Positions 1-5,931 of a stretch of DNA of 5,931 bases are shown here, piece after piece; the stretch's first letter is position 1; each line of letters opens with the position of its first letter. The notes under the pieces are model-generated. The model saw only the letters and a list, made by a program, of their open reading frames with translations, did not search any database and was not told the origin of the DNA. The stretch is from Nitrospinota bacterium. Lineage in GTDB: Bacteria; UBA8248; JACPRG01. The DNA is taken from contig JASLXW010000265.1 of NCBI GenBank assembly GCA_030740135.1, forward strand, positions 1 to 5,931, given 5' to 3'. A program made the translations under genes and the position numbers.

Positions 1-121
1 GAAGACCCGCAAGGTCCTGGAACATCCCCACTACGCGCCGTTGTTCGGAATCCTGGACCGCGCAGGGACGGAAACCCCGGGGGCGGAGGCCTGCTGCGCC
101 CCGGCGGACAATTGTGGTTAG
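1..121 (+). CDS. 3' end of an unidentified gene with a cysteine-rich C-terminus (partial)
   Basis: Only the last 39 codons (frame starting at base 2) are in the window, ending in TAG at 119-121. I do not recognise the family. The frame was chosen because its residues look protein-like (start KTRKVLEHPHY, then APLFGILDR) and its third codon positions are mostly G or C, as in the neighbouring genes. The other two plus-strand frames are also open here, but one is arginine-rich and low in normal composition. The tail carries three cysteines in the last nine residues (CCAPADNCG), which could bind a metal or act in thiol chemistry; that is inference. The gene converges on the minus-strand selenoprotein gene, with only 40 bp between the two stop codons, so it belongs to a different transcription unit. 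Confidence 0.5.
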   Translation, partial: KTRKVLEHPHYAPLFGILDRAGTETPGAEACCAPADNCG

Positions 122-134
122 AAAAGCGATACCC

Positions 135-170
135 TTAAAGATGACCGATAAGATGTGGTCGTTACTTTAA
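135..170. terminator. Interrupted inverted repeat between convergent genes; possible weak terminator
   Basis: TTAAAG (135-140) pairs with CTTTAA (165-170), and inside it GACC (143-146) pairs with GGTC (157-160), with a 10-nt loop and an internal loop between the two stems. It sits where two genes converge and overlaps the last codons and stop (162-164) of the minus-strand gene. There is no clear run of T after the stem on either strand, so a terminator role is only possible. Confidence 0.25.
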
Positions 171-848
171 CGCCCGCCGCAGGATTTCCCGGTAACCTTC
201 CAGGGCCTCTTCCCCCGTCTTCTCGGGTTGCTTGAGAACGATCATCACCTTGTCTTCGTTGAAGGTCTTCTCGGTCGCGAAGGGGTTGTAGTAGAACTCG
301 CCGTTGGGCAGGATGACCGTCGGGCTCGTCATCGCTTTGCCTTCTTCATCGCGCTTCCGCAAGGCCTCGTTGCAGTCGAGCATCACCCGGGCCTTGTAAC
401 GGCCGGTGTCGAAGTCTTCGGTCAGCCGGTCCATCTCGAGGCCCGCCTCGCCGGCGATCTCCAACAGCGTGTTCCGGAGATGGATCCACCGGCTTTCGTA
501 ATAAAACGCCCGCCGGATCCGGTAATCGAGGTCGAAGGCCTTCACCGGGTCCTGGGCATAACCGCAATCGTATATCTCGTAAGCCAAAATGCTCGTATCG
601 GGGAAACCGACGTTGTTCCACGGGCGAAATTCGCACAGGGGCTCCTCGTTGGCGACGTGCGGCCATTCCTGGTCCACGATGTGACGGGGAAGGGGCCGGC
701 CGTTGATCACATCAAGCGGAAATGCCCGCCAGTGGATGGTGAGCCGGTCCTTGAACTCCGGGAAGATCGCCTTCAGCCTCGCCGAGGCCATGTAAGACCA
801 CGGTCAGTGATATTCGTGATAAATGTCGATGTTGGGAAGAACGCTCAT
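162..848 (-). CDS. DsbA/FrnE-like thioredoxin-fold oxidoreductase, selenoprotein (UPWS active site)
   Basis: Predicted 228-residue thiol-disulfide-type oxidoreductase of the DsbA/FrnE/2-hydroxychromene-2-carboxylate isomerase group (thioredoxin fold with a helical insertion). No signal peptide is visible, so it should be cytoplasmic. The N-terminus reads MSVLPNIDIYHEYH, then in-frame TGA (804-806), then PWSYM. The strand followed by x-P-W-S is the family's active-site region and the TGA takes the place of the catalytic Cys, so it is read as selenocysteine 15. The remaining fold is intact: FRPWNN near residues 74-79, the helical GRYKARVMLDCNEA region (149-162), and TSPTVILPNG (174-183) with the likely cis-proline P176. 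Start: ATG 846-848 has AAGGAG 6 nt upstream; the next in-frame ATG (789-791) would lose the active site. Other cysteines (72, 95, 159) are not in a CxxC. It is the last gene of the minus-strand run, 68 bp after the MBL hydrolase. Substrate unknown. A pseudogene with a Cys-to-stop change is the main alternative, disfavoured by the hairpin and the otherwise intact frame. Confidence 0.85.
769..798 (-). promoter_or_regulatory. Predicted bacterial SECIS hairpin downstream of the UGA
   Basis: On the mRNA (minus strand) the upper stem pairs bases 790-784 with 774-780 (UGGCCUC with GAGGCUG; five Watson-Crick pairs, then G-U and U-G), closing a 3-nt loop GGC at 783-781. A lower stem pairs 798-794 with 769-773 (GUCUU with AAGGC), separated by a 3-nt bulge ACA (793-791) on the 5' side. 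Twenty nucleotides lie between the UGA and the loop, and the first two loop bases are G. As I recall the published bacterial SECIS model, it asks for a small loop with a G among its first two bases, about 16-37 nt from the UGA; this hairpin fits. It would recruit SelB with Sec-tRNA. No folding energy was computed. Confidence 0.75.
804..806 (-). other. In-frame TGA, predicted selenocysteine codon (Sec15)
   Basis: The TGA lies in frame between a start codon with a good ribosome site and 213 uninterrupted codons. It is preceded by codons for HEYH and followed by codons for PWSY, so it replaces the nucleophilic cysteine of the thioredoxin-fold motif. This exchange of Cys for UGA at the redox-active position is the usual signature of a selenoprotein. 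Confidence 0.85.
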
Positions 849-854
849 TCCGGT

Positions 855-860
855 CTCCTT
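855..860 (-). promoter_or_regulatory. Shine-Dalgarno site that fixes the selenoprotein start
   Basis: AAGGAG on the minus strand lies 6 nt before the ATG at 846-848. The internal ATG at 789-791 has only the coding sequence of the active site in front of it and no comparable site. This is direct evidence that translation begins upstream of the in-frame TGA. Confidence 0.8.
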
Positions 861-874
861 GGGGATCGGTCCCC
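861..874 (-). other. Small hairpin abutting the ribosome-binding site
   Basis: GGGGA and TCCCC (bases 861-865 and 870-874) form a 5-bp stem with a 4-nt loop in the 68-bp gap between the MBL hydrolase and the selenoprotein gene. Its 3' edge touches the Shine-Dalgarno site at 855-860. It might influence ribosome access or mark an mRNA processing point; the stem is short and could be a chance product of high GC. Confidence 0.3.
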
Positions 875-916
875 GGTTCGGATGCCGCTCTCCTGACGTC
901 GGGATTCGCCCGTCCC

Positions 917-1762
917 TCAGGCCCTCCGCTCCAAGACCTGGTCATATATCCGCTCGACGAAGAGCCGCTGGAGCCTGTCCGCGATGGGCCGGAACCCCTC
1001 GGTGACGGGCACGCGATCCAGGAAGGAGATCCGGTCCCTCGCCTCCTCCCGGCTCATCCCGGAATCGATGGCCGACCGGACTCGGTCGATGGCCTCGCCG
1101 ACGGTCTCCTTCATCTCATCGAACACCTCCGGCCCGGAAGCCGGTCCGTGGCCCGGGACGACGACCTCGACGTCCATCCGCCGGAAGCGGTCCAGCGACT
1201 CGAGCCATTCGAACGGGACGGAATCGTGGTACCACGTCATCACCCCGTTGAAGACGTTGTCGCTGACGAACAGGACCTTGTCCCCCGGCACATGGACGGC
1301 AAGCTGGAACGGGACGTGGCCGGGCGCCACGAAGGCCTCGACGGTCACGCCTCCCAGATCGAGCGTGAGGCGGTCGTCAAAGGCGACCTTCGGTTCGCGG
1401 GCCCGGTAATCCGCCGCGAGACCGAGACCTTCGGGATCGACCTTCCGCACGTAGGGCCCGGGTTCCTTCATGGGGCTTGGGCCGAGAACCGAGTCCTCGT
1501 AGAACAACTCCTTCGTCTTCCGGTGGGCGATGACGGTCCCCGGAAGGAAGGCGTTTCCGAAAGTGTGGTCGATGTGAAATTCGGTGTTGATCAGGTAGCG
1601 GATCTCGCCAAGACTTTCCACCTCCCCCCGCCATCTCACCGCGCGGGTCGGCTGATTGGGCGAATCGATCAGGACGAGTCCTTCCGGCGTCCGGACGGCG
1701 CCGACGGTGCAGGGGCTCGAGGCCATCGCGTCGATGAAAACGTTGGCGCTCACCTGTTCCAC
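917..1762 (-). CDS. MBL-fold metallo-hydrolase
   Basis: A 281-residue metallo-beta-lactamase-fold hydrolase, probably cytoplasmic (no signal peptide). Metal-site motifs appear in the usual order: INTEFHIDHTFGN (59-70) giving E61, H63, D65 and H66; APGH with H149; VSDN with D168; and VPGHGP with H205. The canonical HxHxDH motif therefore has glutamate in place of its first histidine, while the other ligands are kept. The start is GTG at 1760-1762, chosen because GGAGG (1771-1775) lies 8 nt upstream and no better ATG is near the N-terminus. It follows the fumarase by 48 bp and precedes the selenoprotein by 68 bp, which suggests co-transcription. The family includes glyoxalase II, lactonases, persulfide dioxygenases and beta-lactamases. 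The sequence does not decide the substrate, and a beta-lactamase role is not supported. Confidence 0.88.
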   Translation of the reverse strand: MEQVSANVFIDAMASSPCTVGAVRTPEGLVLIDSPNQPTRAVRWRGEVESLGEIRYLINTEFHIDHTFGNAFLPGTVIAHRKTKELFYEDSVLGPSPMKEPGPYVRKVDPEGLGLAADYRAREPKVAFDDRLTLDLGGVTVEAFVAPGHVPFQLAVHVPGDKVLFVSDNVFNGVMTWYHDSVPFEWLESLDRFRRMDVEVVVPGHGPASGPEVFDEMKETVGEAIDRVRSAIDSGMSREEARDRISFLDRVPVTEGFRPIADRLQRLFVERIYDQVLERRA

Positions 1763-1810
1763 GGTTGTTGCCTCCGGCGGAGAAGCGATGGTCCGGATTG
1801 AAAGCGGCCC

Positions 1811-3202
1811 TTACTCCTCCGGCCGGAGCATGGACCGGGGGTCGAGCAGCCGGTCGAGCTCCTCATCGGAGAATAACCCCTGTTCTTTGGCCAGCTCCCG
1901 GATGGTCTTGTTCTCCCGGAAAGCCTGCTGAGAGAACGCCGCCGCCTTGTCGTACCCGATGACGGGCGCGAAGGCGGTCACGAGCGACAGCCCGCGCTCG
2001 ATGGTCTCGGCCGCACGGTCGGCGTTGGCCTCGATGCCGTCGATGCATTTCTCTTTGAAGATCCCGCACACGTTCGCCAGGAGGCGGACGGAGTCGAGGA
2101 GATTGAAAGCGATCACCGGCATCATCACATTGAGCTCGAAGTTGCCCGACGCTCCGCCCACCGCGATGGTCACGTCGTTTCCCATCACCTGCGCGGCCAC
2201 CTGCAAGACCGACTCGGCGATGACCGGATTGACCTTGCCGGGCATGATGGACGACCCGGGCTGGGTCTCCGGGATCGCAATCTCGCCCAGACCGGTCCGC
2301 GGCCCCGAGGAGAGCCAGCGGATGTCGTTGGCGATCTTGGTCAGCGCCACGGCCAGGACCTTGAGCGCCCCGCTCGCCTCAACGCAGGTGTCTTTCGCCG
2401 CCAGCGACTCGAAGTGATTGGGGGCCTCGCGGAAATCGGTTCCGAACTGCTGACTCAGGTCCTCGCAGACAAGCCCCGCGAATTTCGGATGCGTGTTGAT
2501 TCCAGTCCCCACGGCCGTGCCGCCGATGGCCAGCTCTTTCAGGTTCTCCAGCGTCCGCTCGATCCGCCCCCGGCAGTTCTTGATCTGGACGGCGTATCCG
2601 GAAAACTCCTGTCCCAGCGTCACGGGCGTCGCGTCCTGGAGGTGGGTCCGTCCCGTTTTGACCACATCCCGGCAGGCCTCGGCCTTTTTCGACAGGGCGG
2701 CCTCCAGGGCGTCCAGGGCCGGCAACAGGCTTCGCTCGATGTCCAGGACCGCCGAGACGTGCATGGCCGTCGGAATCACGTCGTTGCTCGACTGTCCCAT
2801 GTTCACATGATCGTTCGGGTGCACGGGCGACTTCTTGCCGATGGGCTCGCCGAGTCCGACGTTGGCCACGTTGGCGATCACCTCGTTCGCGTTGGTGTTG
2901 GTCGAGGTGCCAGATCCGGTCTGGTAGATATCCACGACGAAGTGGGCGTCATACTCGCCGTCCCGGACGGCCAGGGCCGCCTTACGGCTAGGCTCGCCCA
3001 GCGCGGGATCGAGCTTGCTCAGCTTCATGTTGGCCGACGACGACGCCGCCTTCACTGCGCCCAGGGCTTCGAGGAAGACCCGGGGAAAGCGCTTGTCGCT
3101 CACCGGAAAGTTCAACACGGCGCGCTGCGTGGACGCCCCAAAAAGCGAATCCACGGGCACCCGCATCTCGCCCATCGAGTCCTTCTCCGCCCTGTACTCC
3201 AT
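1811..3202 (-). CDS. fumC: Class II fumarate hydratase (fumarase C)
   Basis: Catalyses reversible hydration of fumarate to L-malate in the TCA cycle; a cytoplasmic, iron-independent homotetramer in the aspartase/fumarase superfamily. The 463-residue length is typical. Visible motifs: TGSGTSTNTNANEV (95-108), HPNDHVNMGQSSND (128-141), TGRTHLQDATP (183-193) with the catalytic-region H187, GGTAVGTGINTHP (227-239), and the family signature GSSIMPGKVNP (316-326) containing the active-site serine loop. TGSGTSTN and GTAVGTGINT favour fumarase over aspartase. The ATG at 3200-3202 has AGGGAG 7 nt upstream. It lies 116 bp downstream of aconitase in the same direction, so the two TCA enzymes are probably expressed together. 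Confidence 0.96.
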   Translation of the reverse strand: MEYRAEKDSMGEMRVPVDSLFGASTQRAVLNFPVSDKRFPRVFLEALGAVKAASSSANMKLSKLDPALGEPSRKAALAVRDGEYDAHFVVDIYQTGSGTSTNTNANEVIANVANVGLGEPIGKKSPVHPNDHVNMGQSSNDVIPTAMHVSAVLDIERSLLPALDALEAALSKKAEACRDVVKTGRTHLQDATPVTLGQEFSGYAVQIKNCRGRIERTLENLKELAIGGTAVGTGINTHPKFAGLVCEDLSQQFGTDFREAPNHFESLAAKDTCVEASGALKVLAVALTKIANDIRWLSSGPRTGLGEIAIPETQPGSSIMPGKVNPVIAESVLQVAAQVMGNDVTIAVGGASGNFELNVMMPVIAFNLLDSVRLLANVCGIFKEKCIDGIEANADRAAETIERGLSLVTAFAPVIGYDKAAAFSQQAFRENKTIRELAKEQGLFSDEELDRLLDPRSMLRPEE

Positions 3203-3257
3203 GAGCCCACTCCCTGATTTTCCGGCCGAGGCCGGTCACGGACCCAGCGCCGCCGGA

Positions 3258-3278
3258 CCCCGTCCGAAAAAGACGGGG
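3258..3278 (-). other. Intercistronic hairpin between aconitase and fumarase genes
   Basis: CCCCGTC (3258-3264) and GACGGGG (3272-3278) form a perfect 7-bp stem around a 7-nt loop. On the transcribed minus strand the loop is U-rich, but the stem is followed by GC-rich sequence with no T run, so it does not look like a normal intrinsic terminator. It could stabilise or process the acn-fumC mRNA, or attenuate read-through. Confidence 0.4.
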
Positions 3279-3318
3279 CCGCCCCCATTGGACGACCCCA
3301 AGATCGAGCTTCCCGGTT

Positions 3319-5253
3319 TTATCGCGACCCCATGGCCTTCGCCTCGGAGAGCCTGCCGCCGGCGGTAAGGACGCGGCGCTCTCTGGGCGTGGCAACCAAC
3401 CGCACCTGATACTGGGTGTTCTTCGTCTTGTTGACCAGCTCGATGGACTCCCGGTCTTTCACAAATTCAAGGACGCCGTTCAACTCCAGCTCGTCCCCCT
3501 GGTCGATGTGGTCAAAATCCTCCGCCTCAACGAACTGCAAGGGGATCAATCCCCAGTTGATGAGGTTGGCCATATGGATTCGGGCGAACGATTTCGCGAT
3601 CACCGCGCGGATGCCCAGGAACATCGGCGCCAGGGCCGCGTGCTCCCGGGAGCTTCCCTGCCCGTAGTTCAGGCCGCCCACGATGAACCCGGTCCCCTTG
3701 GCCTTGGCGCGCTCGGCGAAGGTCGGGTCCACCCGGTGGTACACGAACTCGGCGAGCTTGGGGATGTTGGAGCGGAAGACCAGGATGTTCGACGCGGCGG
3801 GCATGATGTGATCGGTGGTGATGTCGTCGCCGACCTTGAGGAGGAGCTCGCCGGAGATCACATCCTCCAGCGGGTCTTTGGCGGGAACCGGCTGGATGTT
3901 GAGCCCCCGGGCCACCTCGATGCCCTTGGCCTCCTCCTCCGGGGGCGGGGCGACCAGGTTGGGGTTGTCCTGCGTCAACCGGTCCGGGAGATCCTGGCCC
4001 GGGGCCTCGATCCCCAGGTCCCGGGGGTCGGCAATCACCCCGGCGATGGCCGTGGCCGCGCCCACTTCGGCGCTCGACAGGTACACCCGGTCTTCCTTCA
4101 AACCGCTCCGGCCCTGGAAATTCCGGTTGGCCACGCGGAGCGAGTTCGTCCCGGCGGCCGGCACGTGGCCGCTCCCGATGCAGGCCCCGCAAGTGGGCTC
4201 CGCCACGTTGACGCCCGCTTCGAGCAGGTCGGTCACGTATCCCTCCCGGGACAACAGCTCGAGGTCCTTTTTGCTCGAGGGATGAATCAGAAAGTCCACC
4301 TGGGGATGAACCTTTCGGCCCTTCATGATCCGGGCGACGGCCTTGATGTCCGTGTAGGACCCGTTGGTGCAGCTTCCCACGAAGACCTGCTGGATCGGCG
4401 TTCCGGCGGCCTCGGTGACGGGCACCACCTTGTCCGGCAGGCTGGGCAGCGCCACCAGGGGCCCGATCCGGTCCAGGTCGAGGTCCACCCGCTCGTCGTA
4501 CTCGGCGTCCGCGTCCGGCAGGACCTCCCGCCAGTCCTTTTCCCGCCCGACGCGGCGGAGATAATCCCGCGTGACCTCATCCGAGGGGAAGATCGAGGTC
4601 GAGGCGCCCAGCTCGGCTCCCATGTTCGTGATGGTGCAGCGCTGCTGGGCGTTGAGGCTCCTCACGCCGGGTCCGGTGTATTCCATCACCTTGCCGAAGC
4701 CGCCCCGCACGGTCAGCTTTCGGAGCATCTCCAGGATGACGTCCTTGGCGGTGCCCCACGCGGGCAGCTCGCCGGTCAGGTGGACGTTCACCACCTGGGG
4801 CATCTTCACGTAATACAACCCGCCCGCCAGGGCGACGGCCACGTCGAGACCGCCCGCGCCGATGGCGATCATGCCCATCCCGCCGCAATGGGGCGTGTGG
4901 GAATCCGCCCCCAGGGCCGTCACCCCGGGGACCGCGAAATGCTCCTGATGAATCTGGTGACCGATGCCGCTCGAGGGCTTCGCCCACCAGACGCCGTACT
5001 TCCGCCCGGCGCTCGCCAGATAGAGGTGGTCTTCGGTGTTGCGGCTATCGACTTGAAGAACGTTGTGATCGCCGTAGGCCGCCGCCACCCGGCACCGGAC
5101 CCGGGGCAGGCCCATGGCCTCGAAATTAAGCATCACGACGGTGCCGGTGATGTCCTGGATCAGCACCTGGTCGATCTGGATTCCGATCTCCTCACCGGCT
5201 TCCATCTCTCCCTCGCGGAGGTGCTCTTGAATGATTTTACGAAAAACGCTCAT
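3319..5253 (-). CDS. acn: Aconitate hydratase, short (Aquifex-type) form
   Basis: Isomerises citrate and isocitrate through cis-aconitate in the TCA cycle, using a cytoplasmic [4Fe-4S] cluster. The 644 residues hold the catalytic domains followed by the swivel domain. Cluster ligands are C295 in GSCTNG (293-298) and C355 and C358 in CGAC (355-358). Other landmarks are GADSHTPHCGG (115-125), CTITNMGAELGA (206-217), GDDITTDHIMPA (475-486) opening the swivel domain, and GSSREHAA (533-540) with the catalytic serine-arginine. Length and motif order match the roughly 640-residue putative Aquifex-type aconitase and not the ~890-residue AcnA or the AcnB form. A role on a related substrate such as homoaconitate is less likely given the fumarase next door. 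Start: ATG 5251-5253 with AAGGAG 10 nt upstream is preferred to an in-frame TTG at 5314-5316, which would add 21 arginine-rich residues. Confidence 0.94.
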   Translation of the reverse strand: MSVFRKIIQEHLREGEMEAGEEIGIQIDQVLIQDITGTVVMLNFEAMGLPRVRCRVAAAYGDHNVLQVDSRNTEDHLYLASAGRKYGVWWAKPSSGIGHQIHQEHFAVPGVTALGADSHTPHCGGMGMIAIGAGGLDVAVALAGGLYYVKMPQVVNVHLTGELPAWGTAKDVILEMLRKLTVRGGFGKVMEYTGPGVRSLNAQQRCTITNMGAELGASTSIFPSDEVTRDYLRRVGREKDWREVLPDADAEYDERVDLDLDRIGPLVALPSLPDKVVPVTEAAGTPIQQVFVGSCTNGSYTDIKAVARIMKGRKVHPQVDFLIHPSSKKDLELLSREGYVTDLLEAGVNVAEPTCGACIGSGHVPAAGTNSLRVANRNFQGRSGLKEDRVYLSSAEVGAATAIAGVIADPRDLGIEAPGQDLPDRLTQDNPNLVAPPPEEEAKGIEVARGLNIQPVPAKDPLEDVISGELLLKVGDDITTDHIMPAASNILVFRSNIPKLAEFVYHRVDPTFAERAKAKGTGFIVGGLNYGQGSSREHAALAPMFLGIRAVIAKSFARIHMANLINWGLIPLQFVEAEDFDHIDQGDELELNGVLEFVKDRESIELVNKTKNTQYQVRLVATPRERRVLTAGGRLSEAKAMGSR

Positions 5254-5436
5254 CGCCGAACGACTCCTTCGTGAATCCGGCCCCGCCGTTTTCGGGCGCA
5301 CGCCGCGCGCCCGCAATCCGCGCGGAAGCCGGTGAATCCGGACCGACGACGAGCCCGCGGTGGTCCCGCGTCCGCCTTGGCTCCTCCCCCACCCCCCTCA
5401 GCGATCCTTCGTGGCTGAGGAATCCTCCGGGTGGCT
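5254..5436. other. 183-bp intergenic region, probable leader of the acn operon
   Basis: This is the largest gap in the window and the likeliest place for a promoter serving aconitase and the genes after it. I found no convincing -35/-10 pair on the minus strand; the sequence is very GC-rich. No tRNA-like T-loop or cloverleaf was seen. It holds the hairpin at 5396-5420, a 10-bp direct repeat GTGAATCCGG (5271-5280 and 5332-5341), a small stem CGCGG/CCGCG around 5356-5370, and the aconitase Shine-Dalgarno site at 5264-5269. Confidence 0.5.
5396..5420 (-). terminator. Hairpin just after the MerR-family gene, possible terminator
   Basis: CCTCAGC (5396-5402) and GCTGAGG (5414-5420) form a perfect 7-bp stem with an 11-nt loop, starting 16 nt after the regulator's stop codon. 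On the minus strand it is followed by a G-rich run, not T. It may be a weak or factor-assisted terminator separating the regulator from the acn operon. Confidence 0.4.
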
Positions 5437-5907
5437 TCAACGCCCTTCAAGCTGTCGGTCTGATTCGTCCAGAACGGACAGGATCTCTCGAAGACCTTTT
5501 TCCAACTCTCTCAGGAGCCCCTGGATATTTTCGGTCTCCTCCGAGCCGGCGGTTGAATCCGGCGCCGGCGACAGCGCCGGCTTTTCCTCCACGACCGAGA
5601 CCTCGGGCTTCACGCTCCTGCGTCCGCCGAGACGCTTCTTGGCCCCCGCGATGGTGAACCGCTCCTGATGAAGCAGGCGCTTGATCTCCAGAACGACTTC
5701 AACGTCCCGTCTCCGGTACACCCGCTGGCCCGAGGCGTTTTTGACGGGCCTGAGAATCCCGAACTCGGTTTCCCAATACCGAAGAACGTGGGGCTTCGTA
5801 TCCGCGATCCCCGCCACCTCTCCGATCTTGAAAAAGAGCTTGTCCGGAATTTTGGGCTTCTCCGCAGGCTGGTTCATTGGCGCCCGATTCCTATTGCTTG
5901 ACGGCAT
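5437..5907 (-). CDS. MerR-family transcriptional regulator
   Basis: A 156-residue DNA-binding protein with a MerR-type winged helix-turn-helix at about residues 25-94: [22 protein letters not shown] is the recognition unit, [19 protein letters not shown] the wing, and [20 protein letters not shown] the following helices. Residues 100-123 are a Pro/Ser/Glu-rich linker, and 124-153 form a short amphipathic helix suited to dimerisation. There is no cysteine-based metal site or recognisable ligand domain, so the effector is unknown. Start: ATG 5905-5907 has AAGGA 5 nt upstream; a second ATG at 5875-5877 is possible but less well placed. In many deltaproteobacteria such an orphan MerR follows an integration host factor gene; the window ends before that could be checked. 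Its 183-bp separation and the intervening hairpin give no proof that it controls the acn operon. Confidence 0.9.
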   Translation of the reverse strand: MPSSNRNRAPMNQPAEKPKIPDKLFFKIGEVAGIADTKPHVLRYWETEFGILRPVKNASGQRVYRRRDVEVVLEIKRLLHQERFTIAGAKKRLGGRRSVKPEVSVVEEKPALSPAPDSTAGSEETENIQGLLRELEKGLREILSVLDESDRQLEGR

Positions 5908-5931
5908 ACGAATCCTTGAACCCCCTTATTT

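Noticed and set aside
789..791. ATG as the start of the DsbA-like gene
   Set aside because: It lacks a ribosome site and would remove the first strand and the active-site motif, which are encoded in the same frame just upstream across the TGA.
804..806. TGA as a true nonsense mutation (pseudogene)
   Set aside because: The rest of the frame is intact, the stop falls exactly on the catalytic Cys position, and a SECIS-like hairpin follows at the right distance. It stays the main alternative until selB/selC are shown in the genome.
228..896. A 222-codon plus-strand open frame opposite the selenoprotein gene
   Set aside because: It mirrors the minus-strand coding frame; the minus strand has the family motifs and the ribosome site.
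845..919. TGA of the MBL hydrolase (917-919) read through to the TGA overlapping the next ATG (845-847)
   Set aside because: The 23 added codons are arginine- and glycine-rich without family resemblance, and the only nearby hairpin has its loop about 46 nt away, too far for a SECIS.
2414..3217. A 267-codon plus-strand open frame opposite fumarase
   Set aside because: Antisense shadow of a confidently identified fumarase gene, with unnatural composition.
3508..5274. A 588-codon open frame on the plus strand opposite aconitase
   Set aside because: It is an antisense shadow produced by high GC and the codon bias of the aconitase gene; its product is His/Arg/Gly-rich and resembles no family.
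5254..5316. N-terminal extension of aconitase to a TTG at 5314-5316
   Set aside because: The added residues are arginine-rich and not part of the family; the ATG at 5251-5253 has a ribosome site and yields the expected N-terminus.
5254..5436. A tRNA or other structured RNA gene in the largest gap
   Set aside because: No T-loop motif or cloverleaf pairing was found on either strand; only short GC-rich stems.
5437..5439. TGA of the MerR-family gene as a second selenocysteine codon, with the hairpin at 5396-5420 as its SECIS
   Set aside because: The loop begins with C and A on the mRNA, read-through would add only 12 codons before another TGA, and the protein is already complete for its family.

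Overview
The window is a high-GC stretch of bacterial chromosome with one dominant transcription direction (minus strand, right to left). Gene content (a MerR-type orphan regulator, a short single-polypeptide aconitase of the 'Aquifex type', a class II fumarase) and an apparent selenocysteine-decoding gene fit a Desulfobacterota/deltaproteobacterial-like or related environmental lineage (Methylomirabilota and Nitrospirota are alternatives). This is an inference from gene types; there is no 16S or other taxonomic marker here. No mobile element, CRISPR, rRNA or tRNA is seen.

Layout from right to left, in the direction of transcription: a MerR-family regulator (5437-5907); a 183-bp gap with a hairpin after the regulator and presumably the leader of the next gene; aconitase (3319-5253); class II fumarase (1811-3202); an MBL-fold metallo-hydrolase starting with GTG (917-1762); and a DsbA/FrnE-like thioredoxin-fold oxidoreductase (162-848). 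A gene on the plus strand ends at 121, so it converges on the last one; only its last 39 codons are present. Gaps inside the minus-strand run are 116, 48 and 68 bp, compatible with one operon carrying two TCA-cycle enzymes and two accessory enzymes.

The main result is in the last gene. An apparent start at the ATG at 789-791 would remove the first beta strand and the active site. Reading upstream in the same frame crosses a single TGA (804-806) and reaches an ATG (846-848) with a good Shine-Dalgarno sequence (AAGGAG, 6 nt away). The TGA falls exactly where the family has the catalytic cysteine of its CPWC/CPWS motif, giving U-P-W-S with U at residue 15. Immediately downstream the mRNA can fold into a bacterial SECIS-like hairpin: about 12 base pairs with one bulge, a 3-nt apical loop beginning GG, and 20 nt between the UGA and the loop. 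The gene is therefore best read as a 228-residue selenoprotein and not as a truncated protein or a pseudogene.

Aconitase and fumarase act on citrate/isocitrate and fumarate/malate in the TCA cycle. How the hydrolase and the selenoprotein relate to them is unknown; a thiol or redox maintenance role is conceivable but unproven.
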